Source of the DNA: Streptococcus gordonii
Lineage (GTDB): Bacteria; Bacillota; Bacilli; Lactobacillales; Streptococcaceae
Length of the DNA stretch: 64,000 nt
Assembly (NCBI RefSeq): GCF_001553855.1
Contig: NZ_LQWV01000004.1
Coordinates: 16,203 to 80,202 of the forward strand
Direction of reading: 5' to 3'
This document shows, piece after piece, positions 32,937-41,999 of the stretch. Numbering within the stretch: position 1 is the first letter of the stretch; each line of letters begins with the position of its first letter. A program made the translations under genes and the position numbers. The notes under the pieces were generated by a model, which did no database searches, had not been told where the DNA came from, and saw nothing but the letters and a program-made list of their open reading frames with translations.

Positions 32937-34011
32937 TTTCTACCAATGCTTTCTCGCGATCACGCTTCATGGTATTAGAACGCAGCTGGCCGCAGGCTGC
33001 ATCAATATCTGTACCATGTTCCTGACGAACCACGCAGTTGACTCCGTTTTTCTTGAGGGTATCATAGAAAGCCATCACGCGCTCTTTGGGACTGCGGCTG
33101 TATTGGTCGTGCTCGCTAACGGGGTTGTAAGGAATGAGATTGACATAAGATAGCTTCTTAATGTTCTTGAGCAGCTCAGCCAGTTCCTTGGCCTGCTCTA
33201 CACCGTCATTGACTTCATTGAGCATGATATATTCAAAGGTCACCCGGCGGTTGGTCGTCTCGATATAGTATTCGATAGCTGCAAAAAGCTTTTCGATAGG
33301 GAAGGACCGGTTAATCCGCATGATGCTGGTCCGCAGATCATTATTCGGGGCATGTAGGGATACAGCTAGATTGACCTGCACACCTTCATTGGCAAAGTCA
33401 CGAATCTTATGCGCCAGACCTGATGTCGAAACCGTGATATGGCGGGCTCCGATAGCCAAACCTTTGTCATCATTGACCGTCCGGACAAACTTGAGCACGT
33501 TGTCATAGTTATCAAATGGCTCGCCGATTCCCATAACCACGATATGGCTGACCCGCTCATCCTGGCCACGCTCGTCAAAATACTTCTGAACCAGCATAAT
33601 CTGAGCTACAATCTCACCGTTATTGAGGTCGCGTTGCTTTTTAATCAAGCCGGAGGCACAGAAGGTGCAGCCGATATTGCAGCCAACTTGGGTAGTCACA
33701 CAGACTGAAAGTCCATAGTGCTGGCGCATGAGCACCGTCTCAATCAGCATACCGTCCGGCAGCTCAAAGAGGTACTTGACCGTACCGTCAGCAGACTCTT
33801 GAACAATGCGCTGTTTAAGCGGATTGACGACAAACTGATCATTTAGCTTGGCAATCAAGTCCTTGGACAAATTAGTCATCTCTTCAAAAGACTGGACCCG
33901 CTTGCGGTAGAGCCACTCCCAAATCTGGGCGGCACGGAATTTCTTTTCTCCCTGAGACTCAGCCCATTCAATCATTTCCTGACGTGTTAAACTATAAATA
34001 GATGGTTTCAT
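32923..34011 (-). CDS. rlmN: Dual-specificity RNA methyltransferase RlmN
   Basis: The 362-residue radical-SAM enzyme makes m2A2503 in 23S rRNA and m2A37 in some tRNAs. The cluster motif is [11 protein letters not shown] (C-x3-C-x2-C), and the second catalytic Cys lies in IDAACGQL near the C terminus. It lies 9 bases after yutD and overlaps the vanZ-like gene. Confidence 0.97.
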   Translation of the reverse strand: MKPSIYSLTRQEMIEWAESQGEKKFRAAQIWEWLYRKRVQSFEEMTNLSKDLIAKLNDQFVVNPLKQRIVQESADGTVKYLFELPDGMLIETVLMRQHYGLSVCVTTQVGCNIGCTFCASGLIKKQRDLNNGEIVAQIMLVQKYFDERGQDERVSHIVVMGIGEPFDNYDNVLKFVRTVNDDKGLAIGARHITVSTSGLAHKIRDFANEGVQVNLAVSLHAPNNDLRTSIMRINRSFPIEKLFAAIEYYIETTNRRVTFEYIMLNEVNDGVEQAKELAELLKNIKKLSYVNLIPYNPVSEHDQYSRSPKERVMAFYDTLKKNGVNCVVRQEHGTDIDAACGQLRSNTMKRDREKALVENVQP

Positions 34012-34020
34012 GTTTCTCCT

Positions 34021-34557
34021 TTATTTTTGACGGATGACAAAGTGACGATTGGCTTCTTTTGCGACTTTTTCTTTTGGTTTGTTTTGGCGATTATCGCGAT
34101 TTTGGTCAGTCCGACGTCTTGAGCGTCTAGAACGTGAGCGTTTTGAAGCTGAGCCAGAATTCTGTTCTTGCTCCCGTTTACTGCGAGATTTTTTATCAAA
34201 GGAAGCTCGCTTAGGCTGAAGATTTTCTAATACAAAGTAGGCACAGCCATAATTACAGTACTCCAGCAAATAATCTTCCAAACGACTGATTTTAAAGTCG
34301 CTTTCCTTAGCTTTTTCATCCTGATAAAAGCCTCGCAACCGTAACTGATCATTGCCCCAATCACCGACAATATAATCAAACTTGGTTAAAATCTCTGAAA
34401 AGCGTTGGTTAAAAGCTGTCACATCAAAGGCTTCTCGGTAGTTCTCTACCAAATTAAACTCAATATCTTCCGTTAAGACCTGTGAACCAATTTGTTTGAA
34501 CTCAGGACCAGGAAATTTATTGTAATTATAAAGCTCTGGAGCAATTTCTTTGCGCAT
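34021..34557 (-). CDS. YutD family protein (DUF1027)
   Basis: The 178-residue cytosolic protein has the conserved YutD core (about 1-115, with DYIVGDWGNDQLRLRGFY) and a very basic tail rich in Lys/Arg/Ser (about 125-178) typical of nucleic-acid contact. Function is unknown. The ATG at 34557 is chosen over a GTG at 34569 because of the GAAGTGAG spacing. It is co-transcribed with rlmN. Confidence 0.8.
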   Translation of the reverse strand: MRKEIAPELYNYNKFPGPEFKQIGSQVLTEDIEFNLVENYREAFDVTAFNQRFSEILTKFDYIVGDWGNDQLRLRGFYQDEKAKESDFKISRLEDYLLEYCNYGCAYFVLENLQPKRASFDKKSRSKREQEQNSGSASKRSRSRRSRRRTDQNRDNRQNKPKEKVAKEANRHFVIRQK

Positions 34558-34696
34558 ATATTTTCTCACTTCTATCTAGATAACTCCTCTATTATACTAC
34601 AAAAACAGGCAGATTTTAAGCTTTTACCCTTAAAAAGTCATTTCTGAGAAAAGTCAGATAATTTCTCTAATTTGACAAACAAGACTTCCATCAAAA

Positions 34697-34727
34697 AGCA
34701 AAACTGAGACAAGACTGCCTCAGCTTT
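34697..34727 (-). terminator. Terminator after sepM
   Basis: A 9-bp stem with one G-U pair (AAAGCTGAG with CTCAGTTTT on the minus strand) is followed by GCTTTTT, directly after the sepM stop. The rest of the 159-base gap is AT-rich and carries the yutD promoter region. Confidence 0.6.
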
Positions 34728-34728
34728 A

Positions 34729-35772
34729 TTATTTATTGTTCTTAAGATAATCAATAGCATCCTGTAAGGTTTTAACAGGAACAATTTTCATATCTGTTTT
34801 AATCTTTTTAGCAGCCTCAACTGCGGTTTCATAGTTTGTCTTTGCTTTTGGATCGATTTTTTTCATTTCTTTTGTTACAGGATTATTGGGAGCAAAGAAG
34901 ATGCTGGCACCACTTTTAGCAGCTGAGACGACTTTCTTATCAATCCCTCCAATATCACCAACTTCTCCATCACGATTGATACTTCCTGTACCTGCAATCA
35001 CACGTCCATCTCGTAAGGTTGGATCTGCAAGTTGTGTATAGATTGACAAGCTAAACATGAGACCCGCACTAGGTCCTCCAATGCCTTCTGTAGTAAATTC
35101 AATTGGAATGTTACTAGTAACTTCTGTTCTATCGATTAAGCTAATACCGATTCCGTTTTTACCATTTTCTAGCTTAATAATCTTTCCAGTCGCTGATTTT
35201 TCTTGGCCATCTTCCTGGTAAGTGACCTTAACCTTATCTCCTAATTTCTGCGAATTAACATATTTTACCAATTCTTCTGAACTGTCAAAAGTCTTGTCAT
35301 TAACTCCCGTTACCGTGTCCGCAATATTCAAAATTCCCTTAAAAGTCGAATCTTTTGCAACTTGCAAAACATAGACGCCCAGATATTTCATGCTAATATC
35401 TTTTCCAGCTGTTTTCAAGCCTTGATACTTGGCCATGTTTTGGGATGTTTCCATATAAAACTGATTGATTCGGATAAATTCTTGGTCCGATGATCCACCA
35501 GTCATTTCTTCAGCAGAGTAGATATCCGTGAAATCAGTCAGCCACGCATAGACAAGATGAGCAAAGGTTGCTCGTTGAACTCCAACTGTCACAAACTCGT
35601 AGGCCCCAGCTTCCTTATCTTCCTTATTGTCAACCAGCAAGACCTTTCGAATATCTTCTGCACCGCCAGGAACTTCAATATAATATGGTAAAGGAACCGT
35701 CAAAGATACGACAAGCAAAATCAAGCTTGAAAAAATAATAATGGGCCATTTATAAACACTAATTTTTTTCAT
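34729..35772 (-). CDS. sepM: SepM-like PDZ and Lon-type membrane protease
   Basis: The 347-residue protein has an N-terminal membrane helix (about 10-28), a PDZ domain (about 125-205) and a C-terminal Lon-type (S16) serine-lysine protease domain. The Ser is in [11 protein letters not shown] and the Lys in [10 protein letters not shown]. In S. mutans SepM trims the competence-stimulating peptide on the cell surface, so it may do the same here. That is inference, because the peptide gene is not in this window. It overlaps coaD by 14 bases. Confidence 0.88.
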   Translation of the reverse strand: MKKISVYKWPIIIFSSLILLVVSLTVPLPYYIEVPGGAEDIRKVLLVDNKEDKEAGAYEFVTVGVQRATFAHLVYAWLTDFTDIYSAEEMTGGSSDQEFIRINQFYMETSQNMAKYQGLKTAGKDISMKYLGVYVLQVAKDSTFKGILNIADTVTGVNDKTFDSSEELVKYVNSQKLGDKVKVTYQEDGQEKSATGKIIKLENGKNGIGISLIDRTEVTSNIPIEFTTEGIGGPSAGLMFSLSIYTQLADPTLRDGRVIAGTGSINRDGEVGDIGGIDKKVVSAAKSGASIFFAPNNPVTKEMKKIDPKAKTNYETAVEAAKKIKTDMKIVPVKTLQDAIDYLKNNK

Positions 35773-36253
35773 AAGTTCTTCTTTCTAATTCTTTGATTAC
35801 ACTTTGGGGCACATAGTCCGCGATATCCTGCTGAAAAGCAATCAGCTCACGAATACGTGATGAACTGATAGGCTGATAGGCTGGTTTGCTGAGCAAGAAA
35901 ATCGTTTCCAGCTCTCCTGCCAACTCGCGATTAAAGAAGTTCATATCAGCTTCATAGTCCAAGTCTTGGCTGTTACGAAGTCCACGCACAAAAACTTGAG
36001 CTCCTAGTCTCCGAGCTACTGTCACTGCCAGCTCATTCTGCGAAGTGATGACCTCAACATTATCCAAATGCTGCAGTGCTTCTTTGACCATCCGTTCTCG
36101 AGCTTCAATCCTGAAAAATCCAGACTTTTCCCGATTATAGAAAACTCCTACATAGAGTTTATCAAAGAGCCTACTGGCCCGCTCGATCAGATCTACATGC
36201 CCCTTAGTTATAGGATCAAAAGACCCTGTGAATAATCCTATCTTATCTGACAT
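35759..36253 (-). CDS. coaD: Phosphopantetheine adenylyltransferase
   Basis: The 164-residue enzyme makes dephospho-CoA from 4'-phosphopantetheine and [19 protein letters not shown] is the nucleotidylyltransferase (T/HxGH) motif and [12 protein letters not shown] the second ATP-binding motif. It sits between rsmD and sepM with overlaps on both sides, the common Gram-positive order. Confidence 0.97.
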   Translation of the reverse strand: MSDKIGLFTGSFDPITKGHVDLIERASRLFDKLYVGVFYNREKSGFFRIEARERMVKEALQHLDNVEVITSQNELAVTVARRLGAQVFVRGLRNSQDLDYEADMNFFNRELAGELETIFLLSKPAYQPISSSRIRELIAFQQDIADYVPQSVIKELERRTYEKN

Positions 36254-36782
36254 ATACCGTCACCTTTGAAATTCCATATATCTTCTGTTTCCAAATGCCC
36301 AGCCCTGCAATTTCTTCTGGTAATTCCACATCCTTGTCTGTCTCACAGACCACTAGGACATCCTGACTCAAGAGCTGACGCTCCTCTAGCTTCTCAAGGT
36401 CTGCCACAATCTGCTCCTTGGCATAAGGCGGATCCAAGAGAACTAAGTCAAAAGCACCTGTCAACATTTCCAAAGCTCGGCCAGACTCCATCTTGAGCAA
36501 GTCAAAACGTGTGGCCTCCTTAGTCATCTGGATGTTCTCTGAAATAATAGCCTGAGCTCTGCGATCCTTCTCGACTAAGACAGCTTCCTCCATACCTCGC
36601 GAAATAGCTTCAATAGCCAAACTCCCGCTCCCGGCATAAAGATCCAGCACTCGGCCACCGTCAAAATAGGGACCAATCATATTAAAAATTGCCCCCTTAA
36701 CCTTATCGGTCGTAGGCCTAGTCGTCTTGCCATCCAAAGTCTTGAGGGGCCTGCCCCCGTATTTACCTGCAACAACTCTCAT
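36243..36782 (-). CDS. rsmD: 16S rRNA (guanine966-N2)-methyltransferase RsmD
   Basis: The 179-residue class I SAM methyltransferase has the SAM loop [19 protein letters not shown] and the catalytic [11 protein letters not shown]. It methylates G966 of 16S rRNA. It overlaps coaD by 11 bases and is the first gene of rsmD-coaD-sepM. Confidence 0.95.
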   Translation of the reverse strand: MRVVAGKYGGRPLKTLDGKTTRPTTDKVKGAIFNMIGPYFDGGRVLDLYAGSGSLAIEAISRGMEEAVLVEKDRRAQAIISENIQMTKEATRFDLLKMESGRALEMLTGAFDLVLLDPPYAKEQIVADLEKLEERQLLSQDVLVVCETDKDVELPEEIAGLGIWKQKIYGISKVTVYVR

Positions 36783-36843
36783 AAAGAGTATTATAACATA
36801 ACTAGCCTCTAGCAGGCCAATCTTTTGAAAATTAAGCAGATAA

Positions 36844-36880
36844 AAAACAGAAGTACATGAACATCAAAGACTTCTGTTTT
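36844..36880 (-). terminator. Terminator of the YcxB-like gene
   Basis: An 11-bp stem (36844-36854 with 36870-36880) overlaps the gene's last codons and is followed on the minus strand by a T-run (GTTTTTTATC). Confidence 0.75.
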
Positions 36881-37352
36881 CTTTTAATTTCAGTAAAAAA
36901 TCAATTAACTCAGGCTGGCAATCTGCCTTATCCAAGATCAGTCCCATTGACCGACCAACCATGATGTAAAAACTCTCTGGCTTATCCAAAATCGCCACAA
37001 TATCCTGATAGTTATATCGGGAGGTATGATTGCGATTAAGGACTTGAAAGTCTGTCTCATAGAAGCTAAACTCCTGCTCCAAATCATGCCAGAGAGGATT
37101 ATCCTTATAGAGCTTGAGGAATTGTTGGTTAAAAGAACGATAAAGTAAAAAAGGCATGATCGGCATGAAAATGAAAATACCAATAGCTGGCAAAGGCTCC
37201 CTAAAGAATAGACAGACCAATCCTACTGCTAACAAAGCCACTTCACCAATGATCAGAGGAAAGAGCCCTGTCTTTCGATACCAAAAGTTGGCCCAAGCGA
37301 AACGGCGATAAGCTTCTTCTGTCATGGTCGTTTTTGCTGTCATAGGAAACAT
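36864..37352 (-). CDS. YcxB-like membrane protein
   Basis: The 162-residue protein has two hydrophobic helices (about 30-50 and 53-72) between a short N-terminal cytoplasmic segment and a larger C-terminal domain with YNYQDIVAILDKPESFYIMV. This layout matches YcxB-like proteins, whose function is not known. The ATG at 37352 has a clean GGAGGT ribosome site. It is monocistronic. Confidence 0.75.
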   Translation of the reverse strand: MFPMTAKTTMTEEAYRRFAWANFWYRKTGLFPLIIGEVALLAVGLVCLFFREPLPAIGIFIFMPIMPFLLYRSFNQQFLKLYKDNPLWHDLEQEFSFYETDFQVLNRNHTSRYNYQDIVAILDKPESFYIMVGRSMGLILDKADCQPELIDFLLKLKENRSL

Positions 37353-37462
37353 GTCTCTACCTCCAAATCAATCTTTTTTCTAGTTTACCACAAACTTTAC
37401 GGAGATAGCAATCTTAATACTGACAAATCCTATCTTAGATTTACGCCTAATTTTCCATGATA

Positions 37463-37523
37463 AAGAACTTGCATTTAAAATGTTCTTCTGTTATACTATA
37501 TGTAACTTTTTAAACGTTACATA
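37463..37523 (+). promoter_or_regulatory. Promoter and double operator of the S24-umuC operon
   Basis: TTGCAT (37469-37474) and TATACT (37492-37497) are 17 bases apart. Two dyads flank and overlap it: AAGAAC...GTTCTT (37463-37468 with 37482-37487) over the -35 and spacer, and TATGTAAC...GTTACATA (37499-37506 with 37516-37523) over the start region. These fit repressor half-sites for the gene's own product. Confidence 0.7.
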
Positions 37524-37534
37524 GGAGGTGTGAT

Positions 37535-38212
37535 ATGTTTTCGCATGAAAAATTAAAAAAACGCCGGTTGGAGCTTAATCTGACTCAGTCTTCCATTTAC
37601 CAAGAGCTTGGGATTTCCAGAAAGACTTACTCTGCTTGGGAAAATGGTTTAGCAGAACCCCACGCCAAAAATCTCAGGAGGTTGGCCACCTGTCTCAAGG
37701 TCCAAGAGAACTACTTTGTGGATAAGACCAGCGCGATCTACACCTACCCTTTACTAACCGCACCACATAAAAAAGAAGTAGACCAACTAGCTAGTCGGCT
37801 CTTAGAGAGACAGCGTAAGATTAGCTCCCTTACAGCCTATAAGGTTCTATCAGTTGAGCTGGCTGCAGGTCTCGGTCACAGCTACTATGACAATGAAACA
37901 GACTACGAAACTGTCTACTTTGATCAAGATATCCAGCACGACTTTGCATCCTGGGTATCTGGGGATTCTATGGAGCCTAAGTATCCCAACGGCTCTGTTG
38001 CCCTTATGAAACAGACAGGTTTCGACTACGATGGGGCGGTCTATGCTCTCATGTGGAATGGCAAGACCTATATCAAAAAAGTCTATCGTGAGGCTGAAGG
38101 TCTACGCCTAGAATCTATCAATCCTGACTACGAGGATCTCTTTGCTCCCTATGAAGACCAGCCTACTATTGTTGGTATCGTAGTTGGACATTTTCTGCCG
38201 ATTGAGGTATAA
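37535..38212 (+). CDS. HTH and S24-peptidase (LexA-like, HdiR-type) repressor
   Basis: The 225-residue protein has an N-terminal Xre helix-turn-helix (about 4-60, QSSIYQELGISRKTYSAWEN) and a C-terminal self-cleaving S24 domain. The expected Ala-Gly cleavage bond is A111-G112 (ELAAGLGH), the nucleophile Ser is S145 (SGDSMEP) and the Lys is K181 (TYIKKVYR). DNA damage would trigger RecA-aided self-cleavage and release the operon. It is followed 4 bases later by the UmuC-like gene. An hdiR-umuC-ORF3-ORF4 operon of this layout has been described as UV-inducible in S. uberis. Confidence 0.9.
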   Translation: MFSHEKLKKRRLELNLTQSSIYQELGISRKTYSAWENGLAEPHAKNLRRLATCLKVQENYFVDKTSAIYTYPLLTAPHKKEVDQLASRLLERQRKISSLTAYKVLSVELAAGLGHSYYDNETDYETVYFDQDIQHDFASWVSGDSMEPKYPNGSVALMKQTGFDYDGAVYALMWNGKTYIKKVYREAEGLRLESINPDYEDLFAPYEDQPTIVGIVVGHFLPIEV

Positions 38213-38216
38213 AACT

Positions 38217-39632
38217 ATGGTCCTATTTGATTATTCACGCGAGCCTCGTTCAGACATCGCTTTTGTGGATATGAAAAGTTTTTATGCCTCTTGCGAATGC
38301 ATCGCTCTCGGTCTCGACCCTTTAAAAACCTCGCTCTGTGTCATGAGCCGAGTTGAAAATTCCTCTGGACTGATACTAGCTGCCACCCCTCTCTTTAAAA
38401 AGAATTTCGGCAGCCAGAATGTCAGCCGAAGCTATAATCTTCCTTTTGATGTCCACACCCGTAAGTTCAACTATGCTGCTGCCCGCAAGCAGGGACTACC
38501 TATTACAGCAGATTATGTGCGCTTTATCGAAGACGCTGCCCAAAAGACCCTACTGGTCCCACCTCGGATGAACTACTACATCCAGAAAAATATGGAAATT
38601 CAAAAAATTTTCCAGGATTTCGCAGCTCCCGATGATATTTTCCCCTACTCAATCGATGAGGGCTTCTTAGATTTGACAAGCTCTATCAACTACTTCATTC
38701 CAGATCAGACGCTGGACCGCAGGACCAAACTGGACCTGCTGGCTGCCCGCATTCAACAGGCTATCTGGAAGAAAACGGGGATTTATGCCTCTATCGGCCT
38801 GAGCAACGCCAATCCTCTTCTCGCTAAGCTAGCCTTGGACATTGAAGCCAAACACACAAAAAAGATGCGTGTCAACTGGTCCTATGAGGATGTTCCCAGT
38901 AAGGTCTGGACTATTCCAAACATGACTGATTTTTGGGGCATTGGCCACCGAACGGCCACTCGTCTTAAGAAGCTAGGTATCCATTCCATTTATGATTTGG
39001 CCCACTTTAACCCTGACATTCTCAAAAAAGAAATGGGGGTCATGGGCCTGCAGCTTTGGTTTCACGCTCACGGCATTGATGAAAGCAATGTGCACAAGCC
39101 TTATCAGGTCAAGTCACACGGCCTAGGGAATTCGCAAATTCTTCCACGAGATTATAGACGACAGGCAGATATTGAGCTCGTTTTCCGAGAAATGGCTGAG
39201 CAGGTCGCCATTCGTCTCAGACGGTCTGGTAAGAAATGCCAGCGTGTCTCCATCTATGCCCGCTATTCCAAACAGGAGCTCTTGCCTTCCATTCATACAC
39301 AGAAAAAAATTGAGCCTACCAATAACAGCGATCGACTGGCTCAAATCGTAGTTCAGCTTTTTCGTTCTAAATATCAGGGCGGGGCTATCCGACAGATTGG
39401 CGTTTTTTACAGTGACTTTGTCAATCAAAGCTATGGTCTGATTTCTCTCTTTGACGATCCCCTGCAAATTCAAAAAGAAGAGGAGCTCCAGCTGACAATC
39501 GACCAAATCAGAGATCGCTTCGGCTTTGCCTCTCTGCTTAAGGGATCGGCCTTGCTGGATTCATCCCGTGCTATCGCTCGAAGTAAGCTAACCGGAGGCC
39601 ATTCTGCTGGCGGGTTGGAGGGCTTATCATGA
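38217..39632 (+). CDS. UmuC/DinB-type Y-family DNA polymerase
   Basis: The 471-residue protein (ATG at 38217, GAGG upstream) is an ImpB/MucB/SamB-type translesion polymerase. AFVDMKSFYASCE carries the first catalytic Asp and YSIDEGFLDLT the Asp-Glu pair. A helix-hairpin-helix lies near FWGIGHRTATRLKKLGI, followed by the little-finger domain. It would copy damaged DNA with errors, raising mutation under SOS. An in-frame extension back to 38184 overlaps the repressor gene and lacks a ribosome site. Confidence 0.93.
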   Translation: MVLFDYSREPRSDIAFVDMKSFYASCECIALGLDPLKTSLCVMSRVENSSGLILAATPLFKKNFGSQNVSRSYNLPFDVHTRKFNYAAARKQGLPITADYVRFIEDAAQKTLLVPPRMNYYIQKNMEIQKIFQDFAAPDDIFPYSIDEGFLDLTSSINYFIPDQTLDRRTKLDLLAARIQQAIWKKTGIYASIGLSNANPLLAKLALDIEAKHTKKMRVNWSYEDVPSKVWTIPNMTDFWGIGHRTATRLKKLGIHSIYDLAHFNPDILKKEMGVMGLQLWFHAHGIDESNVHKPYQVKSHGLGNSQILPRDYRRQADIELVFREMAEQVAIRLRRSGKKCQRVSIYARYSKQELLPSIHTQKKIEPTNNSDRLAQIVVQLFRSKYQGGAIRQIGVFYSDFVNQSYGLISLFDDPLQIQKEEELQLTIDQIRDRFGFASLLKGSALLDSSRAIARSKLTGGHSAGGLEGLS

Positions 39633-40003
39633 TCGACCGCTCCTATCTCCCCTACCAGTCAGCTCGTGACTTTCAGGATCGAGGTATGGCTAAGTGGGTT
39701 GGCTTTTTCCTCTCTGAACACAGCACTGCTCTGGCCAAAAAAGAACTAGATATGAGCCAGTTAACTCAGCTTGATAGACAGGAGATAAACCAGCTACTAA
39801 GGCAAGCCTACAGCCAGCAAGTTCCCATCCTAATCACCTTTCTTAATCAGAAAAGGCTGACCGACATTACCGCTACCGTCTTTCATCTGGACAGTAAACA
39901 GGTCCTCCTGCAGGAAGGAGACCATTACAAAGGCCTTGCTATTCACCAGATTCTTTCGATACAATCCCTAGGAGGCACAGATGACTACTCAGAATATACA
40001 TGA
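39629..40003 (+). CDS. YolD-like protein of the umuC operon
   Basis: The 124-residue protein has the YolD-type pattern DRGMAKWVGFFLSEH (17-31). YolD-like genes commonly sit beside Y-family polymerases in low-GC Gram-positives, with a role not settled (possibly a UmuD-like accessory). It overlaps the polymerase by the ATGA quartet and the next gene by 23 bases, so it is surely co-translated. It equals ORF3 of the S. uberis SOS operon by position. Confidence 0.75.
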   Translation: MIDRSYLPYQSARDFQDRGMAKWVGFFLSEHSTALAKKELDMSQLTQLDRQEINQLLRQAYSQQVPILITFLNQKRLTDITATVFHLDSKQVLLQEGDHYKGLAIHQILSIQSLGGTDDYSEYT

Positions 40004-40274
40004 GGAACTTCAATTTGACTATTTTTCCCAGAATTACTATCAATTTCAAGAGGATTTTTATCAATTCTCCAATCTTCCCCAGCCTCTGATGGCCATGGAA
40101 GATGATATCCTCCGTCACATGGCTAGCCGTCAGGTCACTTATTTCAAACTCTCCAAGACCAAAAGTTTAGATCAGAAAGATCATTACTTCCACTTTACCG
40201 TCAGCCGTCCAGATCAAGCAAAACGACTCTGTGTTTACCACTATCAAGGCCACACAGAAGATATAAAGCACTAA
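39981..40274 (+). CDS. Small DUF5960-like protein ending the umuC operon
   Basis: The 97-residue protein is acidic and aromatic-rich at its N terminus (FDYFSQNYYQFQEDFYQF) and has no signal peptide or membrane helix. It resembles the small streptococcal DUF5960 proteins found after umuC (ORF4 by position). The deep overlap (23 bases) with the YolD-like gene implies coupled expression. Function unknown. The family name is given from memory. Confidence 0.6.
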   Translation: MTTQNIHEELQFDYFSQNYYQFQEDFYQFSNLPQPLMAMEDDILRHMASRQVTYFKLSKTKSLDQKDHYFHFTVSRPDQAKRLCVYHYQGHTEDIKH

Positions 40275-40302
40275 TCTCCCAGACTGAGTCTGGGAGATTA
40301 GT
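40270..40302. repeat. Perfect 15-bp hairpin at the end of the umuC operon
   Basis: Arms 40270-40284 and 40288-40302 pair perfectly around a three-base loop. No T-run follows on either strand, so it is not a standard terminator. It begins at the last codons of the operon and is followed by GAGGCTGGGAAAGGA, which resembles a short intergenic repeat seen in streptococci. Confidence 0.7.
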
Positions 40303-40345
40303 ATATGAGGCTGGGAAAGGAACCAGTATTAGAATCACTAAAAAA

Positions 40346-41929
40346 CTAAAGATTCCTTTTACTTACCCATCCAATGGCATTGCTAGGTGGGTTTTCGGTA
40401 TCAATCCAGATAAATTCGATCCCGATTTCGCCATTTTTAAACTTGGTTAAACGAATACCGTTGATTTCTAGTTCATTGAGTCGTTGACCTGTCAAGACTT
40501 CTCGCTCCTTCAACTGGAAAACACCACGTAAGATCCAATTCCCGAGGATTTCTTGCTTATCAGTTGACTGGATCGCCTTACCAGCTTCTTGATTTATATA
40601 GGCGTTAATAACATCACCAGAAGATAAAAAGCGTAGTTTAAAAGTTCTTTCTTCTTTTGGTAGAGCTAATTTTTTAGTGCCAGGTTCAAAAGTCCCAAAT
40701 CCAGGACCAAAGAAATCTGGTCTTTCATCATGGAAGTTCTTAGAGTCAGGAAGAGGAATGTAAACTTCACTAACTGGACGATAAACTAACTGTTCAATTT
40801 CTTTAATAAGTTTTTCGTTGCCAGTCTCGTGGACAAAGTTAATCAAATCCTCACGAATGGATTTCATCTGGACTTTTTCTTCCTTGCTGGTCCATTTCTT
40901 CAAGAGGATTTCCTCTAAAGAGAAGGTCACAAAAGCCAGTTCTTCTGGAGTTAAACTGTCTTTGAATTTATCCTGAATCTTTAAAATCCGTGGCAGGCGG
41001 TCTTTTTTAGCTAGTTTTGAACCACCGTTAAAGGCATTGAAACCAGAATTTTCTTCCACATTTCCATCTTTATCTGTGATAACCCAAGACACTGTTTCTA
41101 GAATATTTGACTGATCCTTTTCAGCTGTCAGTAAATGAAGGTTTTCAAATAGAGAAAAAGGATCCTCAATGTAATGGACATCCCAAGTGTCTACAACAAT
41201 GTTTTTATTATTAAAAGTCATGTGGAGCTGGCTGTCAGCTGCTGTGTACTTGTAGTGGTGTTGCCCATCCGTAAAACGGAAATTGGTTGGAGTGTTTTTC
41301 GTGGTTGAGCCTTTAATGACCAAATTATCAATATCAACTGGTAAATAAGTCGTCTCACCAACAAAAATTTTAGGATTATCTCCCTTTGACGTTGGCATCA
41401 GGACGTGGTAAACTGATTCGACATCGACTGAATCTGAGTTAAATCCCTTGATCTGTGCCTTGGAGGATTCGATTCTCTGATTTCTCAGAGTAGCAATCTT
41501 TCGTGCTAACTCTTCATAGCGTTGGTAGTTTTCCTTGTCCGCTGTTTCTTTATCAGCTGAAATATCTGCATGAAACTTGATATCACCCAACAAGTCCGTC
41601 CAAGATTGAGAGTCTTTCTTAAACTGAGCGATTTTTTGGTCCCCTGACTTAATTCCAAAAGATTTGATACCCACTAGGTACTTATGGTTTTCATCTACAA
41701 CGACAGAGACATCAAAGGAAGTATTGGCGATATCTTCCCCTACGGCATTAAAGGCCTTCTGAAAAACTGTCTCCTGAAATTTGGAGTTAACAATCGGAGC
41801 CACATAATTCTCTGTTTGTCCCTCGTCTTCGGATTCTGCCTTTTGAGAGAAAGCTTCACTCAAGCTAGCGAAGTTGGTAATTAAGGTTTTGTATTTGTCT
41901 TTTTGTTCAGACTTTAGATATTCCCACAT
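40346..41929 (-). CDS. Probable type II restriction endonuclease
   Basis: The 527-residue cytosolic protein shows no family I can name. It is called a restriction enzyme because it directly follows a cytosine-5 DNA methyltransferase on the same strand. A weak PD-(D/E)xK-like arrangement may be present in SFDVSVVVDENHKYLVGIKS (about 92-111), with Gly in place of the acidic residue. The C-terminal 120 residues (LRFLSSGDVINAYINQEAGK, then EIGIEFIWID) look beta-rich and could be the DNA-recognition part. An AAGAGGGAG ribosome site precedes the ATG. An alternative is another effector linked to the methyltransferase. Confidence 0.6.
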   Translation of the reverse strand: MWEYLKSEQKDKYKTLITNFASLSEAFSQKAESEDEGQTENYVAPIVNSKFQETVFQKAFNAVGEDIANTSFDVSVVVDENHKYLVGIKSFGIKSGDQKIAQFKKDSQSWTDLLGDIKFHADISADKETADKENYQRYEELARKIATLRNQRIESSKAQIKGFNSDSVDVESVYHVLMPTSKGDNPKIFVGETTYLPVDIDNLVIKGSTTKNTPTNFRFTDGQHHYKYTAADSQLHMTFNNKNIVVDTWDVHYIEDPFSLFENLHLLTAEKDQSNILETVSWVITDKDGNVEENSGFNAFNGGSKLAKKDRLPRILKIQDKFKDSLTPEELAFVTFSLEEILLKKWTSKEEKVQMKSIREDLINFVHETGNEKLIKEIEQLVYRPVSEVYIPLPDSKNFHDERPDFFGPGFGTFEPGTKKLALPKEERTFKLRFLSSGDVINAYINQEAGKAIQSTDKQEILGNWILRGVFQLKEREVLTGQRLNELEINGIRLTKFKNGEIGIEFIWIDTENPPSNAIGWVSKRNL

Positions 41930-41951
41930 AAGCTCCCTCTTTTCTATTTTC

Positions 41952-41992
41952 AGTATATCAAAAGAAGATTAGTTTTTCACTAATCCTCTTAT
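41952..41992 (-). promoter_or_regulatory. Hairpin and promoter between methyltransferase and endonuclease
   Basis: On the minus strand, AAGAGGATTAGT pairs with ACTAATCTTCTT (loop GAAAA, one G-U) and runs into TTTTG, then TGATATACT, an extended -10. The methyltransferase transcript can end here, while the endonuclease can start from the new promoter. Confidence 0.55.
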
Positions 41993-41999
41993 ATATTCG

